A stretch of 12,940 nt of DNA from JAAZGD01 sp964489555 (GCA_964489555.1 CAZAZF010000028.1:1-12940), one strand, 5' to 3'. Positions 1 through 6,945 are shown, counted from the first letter of the stretch. Notes: generated by a model not told the origin, from the letters alone. Numbers and translations: made by a program.

Positions 1-21
1 TACAGGTTTGTTTGTATGTAG

Positions 22-55
22 GGAAGAGAGTTTTTGCTCTCTTCCTGTTTTTTTT
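22..55 (+). terminator. Intrinsic terminator of a gene left of the window
   Basis: A perfect 9-base-pair stem (22-30 with 37-45) closes a 6-base loop and is followed by a T-rich tail ending in eight T's. This is a classic Rho-independent terminator for plus-strand transcripts. No coding sequence is visible before it. A TAG at 19-21 could be the end of the upstream reading frame, but only six codons are in view. It lies well upstream of the predicted citrate synthase promoter, so it more likely ends the previous unit than acts as an attenuator. Confidence 0.85.
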
Positions 56-145
56 ATCTGCGTTGCCAATGAAAATTATACTCTAAGCCCTGGGTTTCCC
101 TGTGTTTCTTCAAATTTCAGCCATTGTATACTTCCCGCTCTCGGG

Positions 146-174
146 TTGTACCCTTTTTTCTTCTGTGGTATAAT
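146..174 (+). promoter_or_regulatory. Predicted sigma-A promoter of citrate synthase
   Basis: A consensus TATAAT -10 box at 169-174 is preceded by TGG, giving an extended -10 (TGn). A weak -35 (TTGTAC, 146-151) lies 17 bases upstream. Transcription would start near 181, leaving a leader of about 50 bases before the ATG at 232. The extended -10 can compensate for the poor -35. The start point falls inside the inverted repeat at 174-200. Confidence 0.6.
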
Positions 175-200
175 TTCTCATTACAACTTTAAATGAGAAA
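174..200. repeat. Perfect 9-bp inverted repeat at the citrate synthase start point
   Basis: TTTCTCATT (174-182) and AATGAGAAA (192-200) are perfect inverted repeats separated by 9 bases. The left arm begins on the last base of the -10 box and covers the predicted transcription start. It could be an operator for a repressor or a hairpin at the very 5' end of the mRNA. No U-tract follows, so it is not a terminator. Confidence 0.55.
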
Positions 201-216
201 ACCAAGAAAAAGTAGA

Positions 217-225
217 AAAGGAGGG
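217..225 (+). promoter_or_regulatory. Ribosome binding site that sets the citrate synthase start
   Basis: AAAGGAGGG ends 6 bases before the ATG at 232. The in-frame ATG at 193 has no Shine-Dalgarno sequence and would add 13 very basic residues that look like translated leader. This fixes the start at 232. Confidence 0.85.
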
Positions 226-231
226 ATACAT

Positions 232-1659
232 ATGGGATCATGGAAGGACAAGATTATTGATACAGCGCATACCATTGTGGAAAAAAATCCTCGGTTGGCA
301 CCCCAGACCAATGGCCAGGTTTTCCTGGCAGAAATGGCCCAACAACTGAAAGAGCAGGATAAGATACCGGAAGAACTCTATGTGGAACGGGATGTAAAAA
401 GAGGCCTCCGAAATGCAGACGGAACCGGTGTGGTGGTAGGGTTGACCCACGTGGGAGAAGTAATTGGATACGAAAAAGGGCCGGATGGGAAGAAGGTTCC
501 CAAAGCCGGTGAATTGTATTATCGAGGGTACAACATCAAAGATTTAGTGTCCCATTGCATCAAGGAAGACCGATTCGGATTTGAAGAAACCACCTATTTG
601 CTTTTGTTCGGAAACCTTCCTTCTGCCAGGCAGCTGGATGTGTTTCTTAAATTGCTGGCAGAAAGTCGTGAATTGCCACCGAATTTTGCACGGGACATGA
701 TTATGACTGCCCCCTCTGCCAACATTATGAACAAACTGGCTCGTAGCGTGTTGGCTCTCTATTCCTATGATGACAACCCCGATGATGTTTCGGTGGAAAA
801 TGTCTTGCGACAATCCATCGCCTTGATTGGCTATTTCCCTACTCTGATTGCCTACGGATATCAGGCAAAGCGGAACTTTTACGACGGGGAAAGCTTGCAT
901 CTGCATTACCCCATTCCGGAACTAAGCACAGCAGAAAATATTTTACGTATGCTGCGAGCCGACGGGGAATATACAAAAATTGAAGCCAGACTCCTGGATC
1001 TTTCTTTGATTCTACATGCAGAGCATGGCGGAGGAAACAACTCCTCCTTTACTACCCACATCGTTACCTCTACTTCAACGGATACCTATTCCGCCATTTC
1101 CGCCGCGGTAGGCTCTCTCAAAGGGCCACGCCACGGAGGGGCCAACATATCCGTCATCAACATGATTAAAAACCTAAAGGAAAATGTCAGTGACATCAGT
1201 AGGCGTTCTGAAGTAGAAAAGTATTTGCGGGATGTATTGGAAGGGAAAGCCAACGATGGCTCTGGTTTGATTTATGGAATGGGCCATGCAATTTATACCG
1301 TTTCCGACCCTCGTGCCCTCATCTTGAAAAAGATGGCCAAAAAATTAGCAGAATCCAAAGGGTTGGAAGAAGATTTTGCCTTGTACGAATTCATCGAAAA
1401 GATTGCACCCAAGCTTTACACAGAGAAAACCGGGAAAGAAGTCAATATGCCGGCCAATGTGGATCTGTATTCCGGCTTTGTATATACGGCGCTGAACATT
1501 CCCATGGACATCGCCACTCCGCTCTTTGCAACAGCCAGAGTATCCGGTTGGTGCGCTCACCGGCTGGAAGAGATTACCGGTGCCGGCAAGCTGATGCGCC
1601 CTGCCTATAGCTGTGTCCAACCCCATTTGGACTATGTCCCTATTAACAAACGAAAATAG
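232..1659 (+). CDS. gltA: Citrate synthase (citrate/2-methylcitrate synthase family)
   Basis: This 475-residue protein should condense acetyl-CoA with oxaloacetate to give citrate in the cytoplasm. Landmarks of Si-type citrate synthases are in order: LHAEHGGGNNSSF (His262, His265), GPRHGGAN (His301, equivalent to E. coli His264), GMGHAIYTVSDPR (His352, equivalent to His305) and NVDLYSG (Asp411, equivalent to Asp362), then Arg436. The protein is longer than E. coli GltA (427). The segment after His265 reads GGGNNSSF rather than the common E.NAST form; from memory this occurs in clostridial homologues. It is monocistronic, with its own promoter and terminator. 2-Methylcitrate synthase activity cannot be excluded from sequence, but no prp genes lie nearby. 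In an anaerobe the likely role is carbon supply for glutamate. Confidence 0.95.
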   Translation: MGSWKDKIIDTAHTIVEKNPRLAPQTNGQVFLAEMAQQLKEQDKIPEELYVERDVKRGLRNADGTGVVVGLTHVGEVIGYEKGPDGKKVPKAGELYYRGYNIKDLVSHCIKEDRFGFEETTYLLLFGNLPSARQLDVFLKLLAESRELPPNFARDMIMTAPSANIMNKLARSVLALYSYDDNPDDVSVENVLRQSIALIGYFPTLIAYGYQAKRNFYDGESLHLHYPIPELSTAENILRMLRADGEYTKIEARLLDLSLILHAEHGGGNNSSFTTHIVTSTSTDTYSAISAAVGSLKGPRHGGANISVINMIKNLKENVSDISRRSEVEKYLRDVLEGKANDGSGLIYGMGHAIYTVSDPRALILKKMAKKLAESKGLEEDFALYEFIEKIAPKLYTEKTGKEVNMPANVDLYSGFVYTALNIPMDIATPLFATARVSGWCAHRLEEITGAGKLMRPAYSCVQPHLDYVPINKRK

Positions 1660-1661
1660 TC

Positions 1662-1701
1662 AAAAACCCCGGTGGTCCCCATGATCCCGGGGTCTTTTTT
1701 T
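1662..1701. terminator. Shared terminator between citrate synthase and the efflux operon
   Basis: ACCCCGG (1666-1672) pairs with CCGGGGT (1687-1693) around a 14-base loop, with seven T's downstream on the plus strand (1695-1701) and five A's upstream (1662-1666), which are five T's on the minus strand. It should therefore stop transcription from both sides. It lies immediately after the citrate synthase stop and overlaps the stop codon of the permease gene (1700-1702). Confidence 0.85.
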
Positions 1702-2938
1702 ATTCATATCGAAGGGCTTCGATGGGGTCCAATTTGGCCGCGCGACGGGCAGGGAAAAGTCCAAAAAACAACCCCACTCCTGCAGAAAACAGCACGGCCA
1801 ACACCACCACCAGGGGTTGTACTACCACCCGGACTCCGGCAAGGGACATGCCCAAAGCAGCAACGCCAATCCCCAATATGGTTCCGATAATTCCTCCGAT
1901 TACAGAAAGAATCACCGCCTCGATTAAAAATTGCACCAGAATATCCCGGGTTCTGGCTCCCAGAGATTTTCGAATGCCAATTTCCCGGGTTCGCTCCGTA
2001 ACGGAAACCAGCATAATATTCATGATGCCGATGCCTCCAACCAACAGAGAAATGGCTGCAATCGCACCGATGGCCACAGAAAGAACCCCCAATATCTGAT
2101 TGATGATATCCTGTTGTCCTTCTGCCGATTCCACCATGTAAAAGCCCTCCGGTTTGTCCTTAATTCGATTCATATAGGTGGCATAAGCTTCTCCCTGTTG
2201 CCGCACATCCTTATCCGGATTACCGTAAATCTCAATATACGAAGAAAGCCCTTCTCCCGAAAGCATGGCGGAATAAGGAACATACACAGAGTAACTGGTC
2301 CTACCCATGGCAGCGGTAATCTGGCTGGATAACGTTTCCTCCATGCGATAAACCCCCACCACGGTAAAATCTCTGGCATCTCCCCCCACCTGAATGGATA
2401 GCTCTTCTCCCACCACATTTTCTCTCCCAAAGAGCTTCCTGGCACATTCCGTGTCGATAACGATTCGATCTCTTCGTCCTTTCACATCGCTTTCATTAAT
2501 CATCCGCCCATAGAGCATACGAATGGTCTTGTTGAAATCGTTATAATTTTCCGCCACTCCCACCATAGCTAAATCTGCAGTAGTTCTTCCCACCCGGGTT
2601 TCACTGTTGTTGTAGGTATATAGAACGGCATATCGGATATCCTGCGGGAACCGTTCTTTTAGTGCCTCAACATCTGCCTCCGAAAACAAATCATCCGTCA
2701 TTACGCTATAATCCGAATAGATTTCCGCCAATTGGGAGTAATTGATCATAATGTACATATAGGCTTTCCCCAAGCTGTCAAATTCATCGCTGACCGCACC
2801 CTTGGCCGAAGCTCCAATGGATGTAATGGAAATTACCGAGCTGATGCCGATGATAATTCCCAACATGGTTAAGAAGGATCTTAACTTGTTGGCCTTAATG
2901 GCCGAAATGGCCAATTGGATATTCTCAATCCACAACAT
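1700..2938 (-). CDS. ABC transporter permease, FtsX/MacB (YknZ-like) type
   Basis: This 412-residue membrane protein is the permease of a three-part exporter. An N-terminal transmembrane helix (about 22-42, around MLGIIIGISSVI) is followed by a long extracytoplasmic domain (about 45-280, MacB periplasmic-core type). An FtsX domain follows, with three helices at about 282-312, 333-364 and 369-395. The cytoplasmic motif ERTREIGIRKSLGA (315-328) and the ending ARRAAKLDPIEALRYE are hallmarks of the MacB/YknZ/SalY group. There is no fused ATPase, unlike E. coli MacB; the ATPase is the preceding gene. The ATG lies 14 bases inside the ATPase gene, with a GGAGGG ribosome binding site also inside it, so translation is probably coupled. 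By family, likely cargoes are antimicrobial peptides, antibiotics or lipophilic compounds, but the substrate cannot be read from sequence. Confidence 0.93.
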   Translation of the reverse strand: MLWIENIQLAISAIKANKLRSFLTMLGIIIGISSVISITSIGASAKGAVSDEFDSLGKAYMYIMINYSQLAEIYSDYSVMTDDLFSEADVEALKERFPQDIRYAVLYTYNNSETRVGRTTADLAMVGVAENYNDFNKTIRMLYGRMINESDVKGRRDRIVIDTECARKLFGRENVVGEELSIQVGGDARDFTVVGVYRMEETLSSQITAAMGRTSYSVYVPYSAMLSGEGLSSYIEIYGNPDKDVRQQGEAYATYMNRIKDKPEGFYMVESAEGQQDIINQILGVLSVAIGAIAAISLLVGGIGIMNIMLVSVTERTREIGIRKSLGARTRDILVQFLIEAVILSVIGGIIGTILGIGVAALGMSLAGVRVVVQPLVVVLAVLFSAGVGLFFGLFPARRAAKLDPIEALRYE

Positions 2939-3650
2939 GGTGATTCCCTCCCTTCCCTTTTGGAGGGCGCCTCTTGTCTCCTATGATTTTCCCATCCCGA
3001 AAAGTCAACACCCGATTCGCAAACAAAGAAATCTCCGGCTCATGAGTCACCACAATCACCGTGGTCCCTAGCTCCCGATTTAATTTTTGAAAGATTTCCA
3101 TTATTTCTACCGAGGACTGGGAATCCAAATTTCCCGTAGGCTCGTCTGCCAACAAAATGGATGGGTTGTTGGCCAAAGCCCGGGCAATGGCCACCCTTTG
3201 TTTCTGTCCTCCCGACAATTCGTTGGGAAGATGGTGGCCTCGATCGGAGAGCCCAACATCTTTCAATAGTTGCAAGGCTCTTTGCTGACGCTCTTCCCGC
3301 CCTATCTTGGCATAAATCATAGGCAATTCCACATTCCGAAGGGCACTGGTGCGAGCAATCAAATTGAAAAACTGAAATACAAAGCCGATATTGGTATTCC
3401 GAACATGGGATAATTCATCATCCTTTTTCTCTTTGATGTTCATTCCATTCAGAAGATACTCTCCTTCGGTGGCCCGATCCAGGCACCCAATGATATTCAT
3501 AAGCGTGGATTTTCCGGAACCGGAAGCCCCCATGATGGCCACAAACTCGCCTTTTTCTATGGTCAAAGAAACATCATCCAGGGCCTTTACCTGAAGAGGC
3601 CCGTTGTCATACACCTTGAACAGGTTTTCAATGCGAATTACTTCTTTCAT
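2925..3650 (-). CDS. ABC transporter ATP-binding protein, MacB/LolD/YknY type
   Basis: This 241-residue cytoplasmic ATPase powers the adjacent permease. All nucleotide-binding motifs are intact: Walker A GASGSGKST (41-49), Q-loop Gln93 in VFQFFNL, signature LSGGQKQR (145-152), Walker B ILLADE (165-170), D-loop NLD (174-176) and H-loop His203 in VVTHEP. The sequence around the Walker A motif (MNIIGCLDR) and around Walker B (LLADEPTGNLD) is typical of the MacB/LolD exporter subfamily. A short basic, Gly/Pro/His-rich tail follows residue 220. The start codon overlaps the stop of the membrane-fusion gene as ATGA (3647-3650), and the 3' end overlaps the permease gene by 14 bases, so the three proteins are made from one tightly packed message. 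Confidence 0.96.
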   Translation of the reverse strand: MKEVIRIENLFKVYDNGPLQVKALDDVSLTIEKGEFVAIMGASGSGKSTLMNIIGCLDRATEGEYLLNGMNIKEKKDDELSHVRNTNIGFVFQFFNLIARTSALRNVELPMIYAKIGREERQQRALQLLKDVGLSDRGHHLPNELSGGQKQRVAIARALANNPSILLADEPTGNLDSQSSVEIMEIFQKLNRELGTTVIVVTHEPEISLFANRVLTFRDGKIIGDKRRPPKGKGGNHHVVD

Positions 3651-4732
3651 TTGGAGGCTCCCAGCACGGTGGCCATATCAAAAGCGGCGGCCCCTTCTTC
3701 CAAGTCAAAGGTGGGGCTCAATACTACCAAATCTCCTTGGACCAATTGTGAACTGGTCACTTGTATGTTGAAATCACCTTCCACCCCCAATTCAACGGGG
3801 ATTTTTAGCAATAACCCCTCTTTCAATACAAAAACAAAGGTTTCTCCGCTGGTAGGATCCTCCAAAATGGCATCCACCGGAACTGCTTTCACCTTCTCCA
3901 CCTCTCGAATGATAATATCCCCTCGAGCGGTTACCCCGGAAATCAAAACGCTGTCTTCTTTATCGATGGCGATGGTGACAGGAATCACCATTTCTGAACT
4001 TCCTGCATCCTTTCTTTCTCCCGTGGGAGAAATATGTGTCACCCTCCCCCGAAGCTTTCGTTCTCCTAAAATTTCTGCTGAAATTTCCACTTCTTGTCCC
4101 ACTTGAATGCGCCGGATATCATATTCGCTGACATGTACTTTCATTTTTAAATGGGAAAGGTCTTCAATGGCCATCAAGGGCACTCCCGTTTCCGTTAGTC
4201 CCCCCTCAACTCCGTTAACCCGCGTTACCGTTCCCTGAAAAGGACTTCGTATCATGGTGTTCGCGGAGGAAGATGCCGCGCTTTCATAGGCTCCCTTCGC
4301 CCTCAGGTAATCCGAATGGCTGATGGCTCCCTCTTGATAGAGCTTTTGAGCAGCCGCATATTCCACCCGGGCCGCCTCCTTGGTTCCTTGAGAGCTTCCC
4401 GTATTGTTTGCCCCGGGATCCAGGCGAACCATCAGTTGATTTTCCTCTACAAAGTCGCCCTCTGCCACAAGAATCTCCAATATCTGATATCCCCCCACAG
4501 CTGTCAACTGGGCGCTTTTTTCCCCTTCCACCGTTCCTCTCACGGAAATTTTCTCCCGCACATCCATGATTTCCACGGTACCGGTATTTACCGGGGTTCC
4601 TTGAGGCAGTCCCAAAAGAGCATCAAATTGACTGAGTACCAATGCACCGATTAATACCACCCCTAATATGATTGCGGGAATGATAAACCTTTTCCTTTTC
4701 TTCCAGCCATTCCATTTTTTTAACTTTCTCAT
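3647..4732 (-). CDS. Membrane-fusion (HlyD/MacA/YknX-like) subunit of the ABC exporter
   Basis: This 361-residue first gene of the operon encodes the adaptor. A lysine/arginine-rich cytoplasmic start (2-15) is followed by one membrane anchor (about 16-36) and an extracytoplasmic region. Two lipoyl-like halves are visible (about 60-108, with GYQILEILVAEGDFVEENQLMVRLD; and about 157-192, with IRSPFQGTVTRVNGVEGG). They are separated by a short helical hairpin (about 113-155), then a beta-barrel domain and a membrane-proximal domain. There is no lipobox cysteine. The short hairpin fits a Gram-positive system with no outer membrane to span. The gene order adaptor-ATPase-permease matches B. subtilis yknXYZ, known for defence against the SdpC toxin; the same role here is only inference. 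An AAGGAAAG ribosome binding site sits close to the ATG. Confidence 0.9.
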   Translation of the reverse strand: MRKLKKWNGWKKRKRFIIPAIILGVVLIGALVLSQFDALLGLPQGTPVNTGTVEIMDVREKISVRGTVEGEKSAQLTAVGGYQILEILVAEGDFVEENQLMVRLDPGANNTGSSQGTKEAARVEYAAAQKLYQEGAISHSDYLRAKGAYESAASSSANTMIRSPFQGTVTRVNGVEGGLTETGVPLMAIEDLSHLKMKVHVSEYDIRRIQVGQEVEISAEILGERKLRGRVTHISPTGERKDAGSSEMVIPVTIAIDKEDSVLISGVTARGDIIIREVEKVKAVPVDAILEDPTSGETFVFVLKEGLLLKIPVELGVEGDFNIQVTSSQLVQGDLVVLSPTFDLEEGAAAFDMATVLGASK

Positions 4733-4783
4733 CTTTCCTTACTCTTTCTTTTTTCCTTCTTTGATTGGCCAGTGGGGCACCTT

Positions 4784-4813
4784 TCATCGAATCCAAAAAC
4801 TATACTTGGTCAT
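4784..4813 (-). CDS. Possible 9-codon leader peptide upstream of the efflux operon
   Basis: A minus-strand ATG at 4813 opens a nine-codon frame (MTKYSFWIR, then TGA). A strong Shine-Dalgarno sequence, AAAGGAGGG (4823-4831), lies 9 bases upstream. The frame is the same as that of the membrane-fusion gene but is separated from it by two stops, so it is not a longer N-terminus. The ATG overlaps a good -10 box (TATAATG). If that box is the real promoter, transcripts start downstream and the peptide is never made. The two readings exclude each other unless a second promoter lies further upstream. Confidence 0.25.
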   Translation of the reverse strand: MTKYSFWIR

Positions 4814-4840
4814 TATATCACACCCTCCTTTTAAAGAAAA
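4812..4840 (-). promoter_or_regulatory. Predicted promoter of the efflux operon
   Basis: On the minus strand a consensus TATAAT (4817 to 4812) is preceded by TGA, giving an extended -10. The hexamer 17 bases upstream (4840 to 4835, TTTTCT) is a poor -35. The predicted start is near 4805, with a leader of about 70 bases. A good -10 with a weak -35 flanked by ordered repeats is the pattern of an activator-dependent promoter. Confidence 0.5.
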
Positions 4841-4879
4841 TGAACCCTTCTTTAACAAATACTTAAAGAATTCTTAACA
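4831..4879. promoter_or_regulatory. 11-bp-spaced TTAA repeats, candidate response-regulator site
   Basis: Read on the plus strand, TTAACA (4852), TTAAAG (4863) and TTAACA (4874) repeat with an exact 11-base period, that is, with 5-base spacers. A further TTAAAG lies at 4831 and a degenerate TGAACC at 4841, roughly in register. Hexamers with one-turn spacing are how PhoB/OmpR-family (for example B. subtilis PhoP) regulators bind. The block lies just upstream of the efflux promoter, overlaps its -35 region, and ends 9 bases before the typA -35. Which gene it controls, if either, is unknown. Confidence 0.45.
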
Positions 4880-4887
4880 GCCTGGTC

Positions 4888-4916
4888 TTGCCCAATTCAC
4901 AATTTTGTGATATAGT
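4888..4916 (+). promoter_or_regulatory. Predicted sigma-A promoter of typA
   Basis: TTGCCC (4888-4893) and TATAGT (4911-4916) are spaced by 17 bases on the plus strand. Transcription would start near 4922, giving a leader of about 85 bases. The spacer contains the inverted repeat at 4897-4910. Confidence 0.55.
4897..4910. repeat. Inverted repeat inside the typA promoter spacer
   Basis: TCACAA and TTGTGA face each other across two T's, directly abutting the predicted -10 box of typA. The position suits a repressor operator. The arms are in the opposite order from CRP (TGTGA-N6-TCACA) and Rex (TTGTGA...TCACAA) sites, so no known regulator can be named. Confidence 0.4.
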
Positions 4917-5006
4917 TTGCGGGTTGTAAAACAAATGAACCCATCAGGAGTTTCTTCACACTAGGAAAAACCTCCCAAGCGAATATAGAAAAGAAAAGAG
5001 TTCCCC

Positions 5007-6875
5007 ATGAAACAACCCATTATCAATATTGCCGTTATCGCCCATGTAGATGCAGGCAAGTCCACCCTGGTAGACGCCTTCTTAAACCAAAGCGGAATTT
5101 TTCGAGAAAACGAGTCCGTGATGGATTGCGTTATGGATTCCGACGACATCGAACGGGAACGAGGCATTACCATCTATAGCAAAAACTGTTCCGTCATGCA
5201 TGACGGAGTAAAAATCAATATCGTAGACACCCCCGGCCACGCGGATTTTTCCTCGGAAGTGGAACGAATTATGAAAACGGTGGATACGGTAATTCTGCTG
5301 GTGGATTCCAGCGAAGGTCCCATGCCTCAAACTCGATTCGTGTTGAAGAAATCTTTAGAACAAGGGTTGTGCCCCATTTTGCTCATCAATAAAATCGACA
5401 AAAAAGATGCACGCATTAAAGAAGTAGTAGACGAAGTCTACGAACTGTTTATGGATTTGGAGGCTACGGACCAACAACTGGATTTCCCCATACTCTACGG
5501 GATTGCGCGCCAAGGAATTGTGGTGGAAGACCCCAAAGAAGTAGACGGAATACAAGTTCAGAAGGAAGAATATAAAATTCAAAAAAACACAGCCGGCGGA
5601 GATTACAACCTGAACATTGAACCTCTTTTTCGTACCATCATACGCCATGCCAAGGTCTATCCGGATCTAAATCACGAACCACTACAGCTTCAAATCTCTT
5701 CTTTGGGGTATGATGATTACATCGGAAGACTGGGGATAGGCCGGATCACCCGGGGAATCATCAGGGCCAACCAACCTCTTGCCTTGGTTCAGGGAAATGG
5801 CACCGTATTACAGAGAAAATCCAACCAAATTTTCCTTTACCGAGGGCTGAAACGGGTATCTGTGGAAGAAGCCCAATGTGGAGACATTGTAGTGGTCTCA
5901 GGTATTGCGGATGTTTCCATCGGGGACACATTATGTCCTCCGGATAACCCCCAAGCCCTGGATCCCATTCATATTGAAGAGCCCACTCTCTCCATGAATT
6001 TTATGGTGAACAAATCCCCATTTGCCGGCAAATCCGGAAAATATGTCACCTCCCGTCACTTGAAAAATCGACTGACCAAGGAATTGGAAGTCAATGTGGG
6101 TCTTGTGGTAGAGCCCACAGATTCAACCGATGTGTTCAAAGTGTCCGGTCGAGGAGAACTTCATCTGTCTGTGCTCATCGAGAACATGAGGCGGGAAGGC
6201 TACGAATTAGCTGTCTCCAAGCCGGAGGTCATCTTTCGAAAAAACTCGCAAGGGAAAAAATTGGAGCCAATGGAAGAAGTGGTCATTACCGTGCCGGAAG
6301 AATATGCGGGAACAGTGATTTCCAAGCTCAATATCAGAAAAGGCCAAATGTTAAAAATGGGAACCCTGAACAGCTACGCCAAGCTGGAGTATTTGGTGCC
6401 CACCCGGGGACTATTGGGATATCGCTCCGAATTTATCAACGATACCCGAGGAGAAGGAACCATGGTACGACGGTTTTATGCCTTCCAGGAATTCAAAGGA
6501 GATATCCCCCAGCGAATCAACGGGGTGGCCATCGCTCAGGAAGAAGGCGTAGCTACCGCTTACGCATTGAACAGCATCAGCGAACGAATTCGCCTCTTTA
6601 TTCCACCCGGTACCAAGGTCTACGAGGGGATGATTATCGGTCAAAACAGCCGAAGCGAAGACATGGTGGTGAATCCCTGCAAAGCCAAAAAGGCGACCAA
6701 CATGCGAGCAGCCGGCAATGACGATTCCATCAAATTGAGTCCGCCGAAAATCTTCACTTTGGAAGAAGCCCTGGAATTCATCAACAACGATGAACTGGTA
6801 GAAGTAGTTCCCGATGACATTCGCCTCTTAAAAAAACTTCGAAATGAATTGGAGCGGCGCCGTTCTCCAAAGTAG
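5007..6875 (+). CDS. typA: Translational GTPase TypA/BipA
   Basis: This 622-residue ribosome-associated GTPase of the EF-G-like superfamily is implicated in ribosome assembly and stress or cold adaptation. The G domain shows G1 AHVDAGKST (12-20), G2 RGITI (52-56), G3 DTPGH (74-78) and G4 NKID (128-131). TypA-specific features follow: MDSDDIERERGITI before G2, VNKSPFAGKSGKYVTSRHLKNRL in the middle and RGLLGYRSEFINDTRGEGTM in the C-terminal domain. Length is normal for the family (about 600-620). The G1 motif has Ala where TypA usually has His (AHVDHGKTT). The ribosome binding site is weak (AAAGAG, 4995-5000), yet this ATG starts exactly at the conserved N-terminus. It is monocistronic, with its own promoter and terminator. 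Tet(M)-type ribosomal protection proteins share the G1 wording but lack the TypA C-terminal signatures. Confidence 0.95.
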   Translation: MKQPIINIAVIAHVDAGKSTLVDAFLNQSGIFRENESVMDCVMDSDDIERERGITIYSKNCSVMHDGVKINIVDTPGHADFSSEVERIMKTVDTVILLVDSSEGPMPQTRFVLKKSLEQGLCPILLINKIDKKDARIKEVVDEVYELFMDLEATDQQLDFPILYGIARQGIVVEDPKEVDGIQVQKEEYKIQKNTAGGDYNLNIEPLFRTIIRHAKVYPDLNHEPLQLQISSLGYDDYIGRLGIGRITRGIIRANQPLALVQGNGTVLQRKSNQIFLYRGLKRVSVEEAQCGDIVVVSGIADVSIGDTLCPPDNPQALDPIHIEEPTLSMNFMVNKSPFAGKSGKYVTSRHLKNRLTKELEVNVGLVVEPTDSTDVFKVSGRGELHLSVLIENMRREGYELAVSKPEVIFRKNSQGKKLEPMEEVVITVPEEYAGTVISKLNIRKGQMLKMGTLNSYAKLEYLVPTRGLLGYRSEFINDTRGEGTMVRRFYAFQEFKGDIPQRINGVAIAQEEGVATAYALNSISERIRLFIPPGTKVYEGMIIGQNSRSEDMVVNPCKAKKATNMRAAGNDDSIKLSPPKIFTLEEALEFINNDELVEVVPDDIRLLKKLRNELERRRSPK

Positions 6876-6945
6876 CCACTGCCCAACGCAATCCCTAGCA
6901 AAAAACTCCCCTCATATCCCATCTTATCCAAGGTCATTCACGCAA

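Noticed and set aside
193..231. Upstream in-frame ATG that would lengthen citrate synthase by 13 residues
   Set aside because: It has no ribosome binding site, lies within the inverted repeat near the predicted transcription start, and the ATG at 232 has an excellent AAAGGAGGG at the right distance.
4733..4813. Possible frameshifted N-terminal extension of the membrane-fusion protein
   Set aside because: The upstream frame is in phase, but two in-frame stops separate it from the gene. The annotated start already gives a complete anchor and lipoyl domain.
4935..4964. Nine-codon frame (MNPSGVSSH) in the typA leader
   Set aside because: There is no Shine-Dalgarno sequence before its ATG and nothing else supports translation.
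4946..4976. Imperfect hairpin in the typA leader (AGGAG region against ACCTCC region)
   Set aside because: The stem is short with mismatches and A/T pairs, and it has no terminator tail or recognisable riboswitch feature.
5007..6875. Tetracycline resistance ribosomal protection protein suggested by AHVDAGKST
   Set aside because: The remaining signatures, including SPFAGKSGKYVTSR and RGLLGYRSEFINDTRGEG, are those of TypA.
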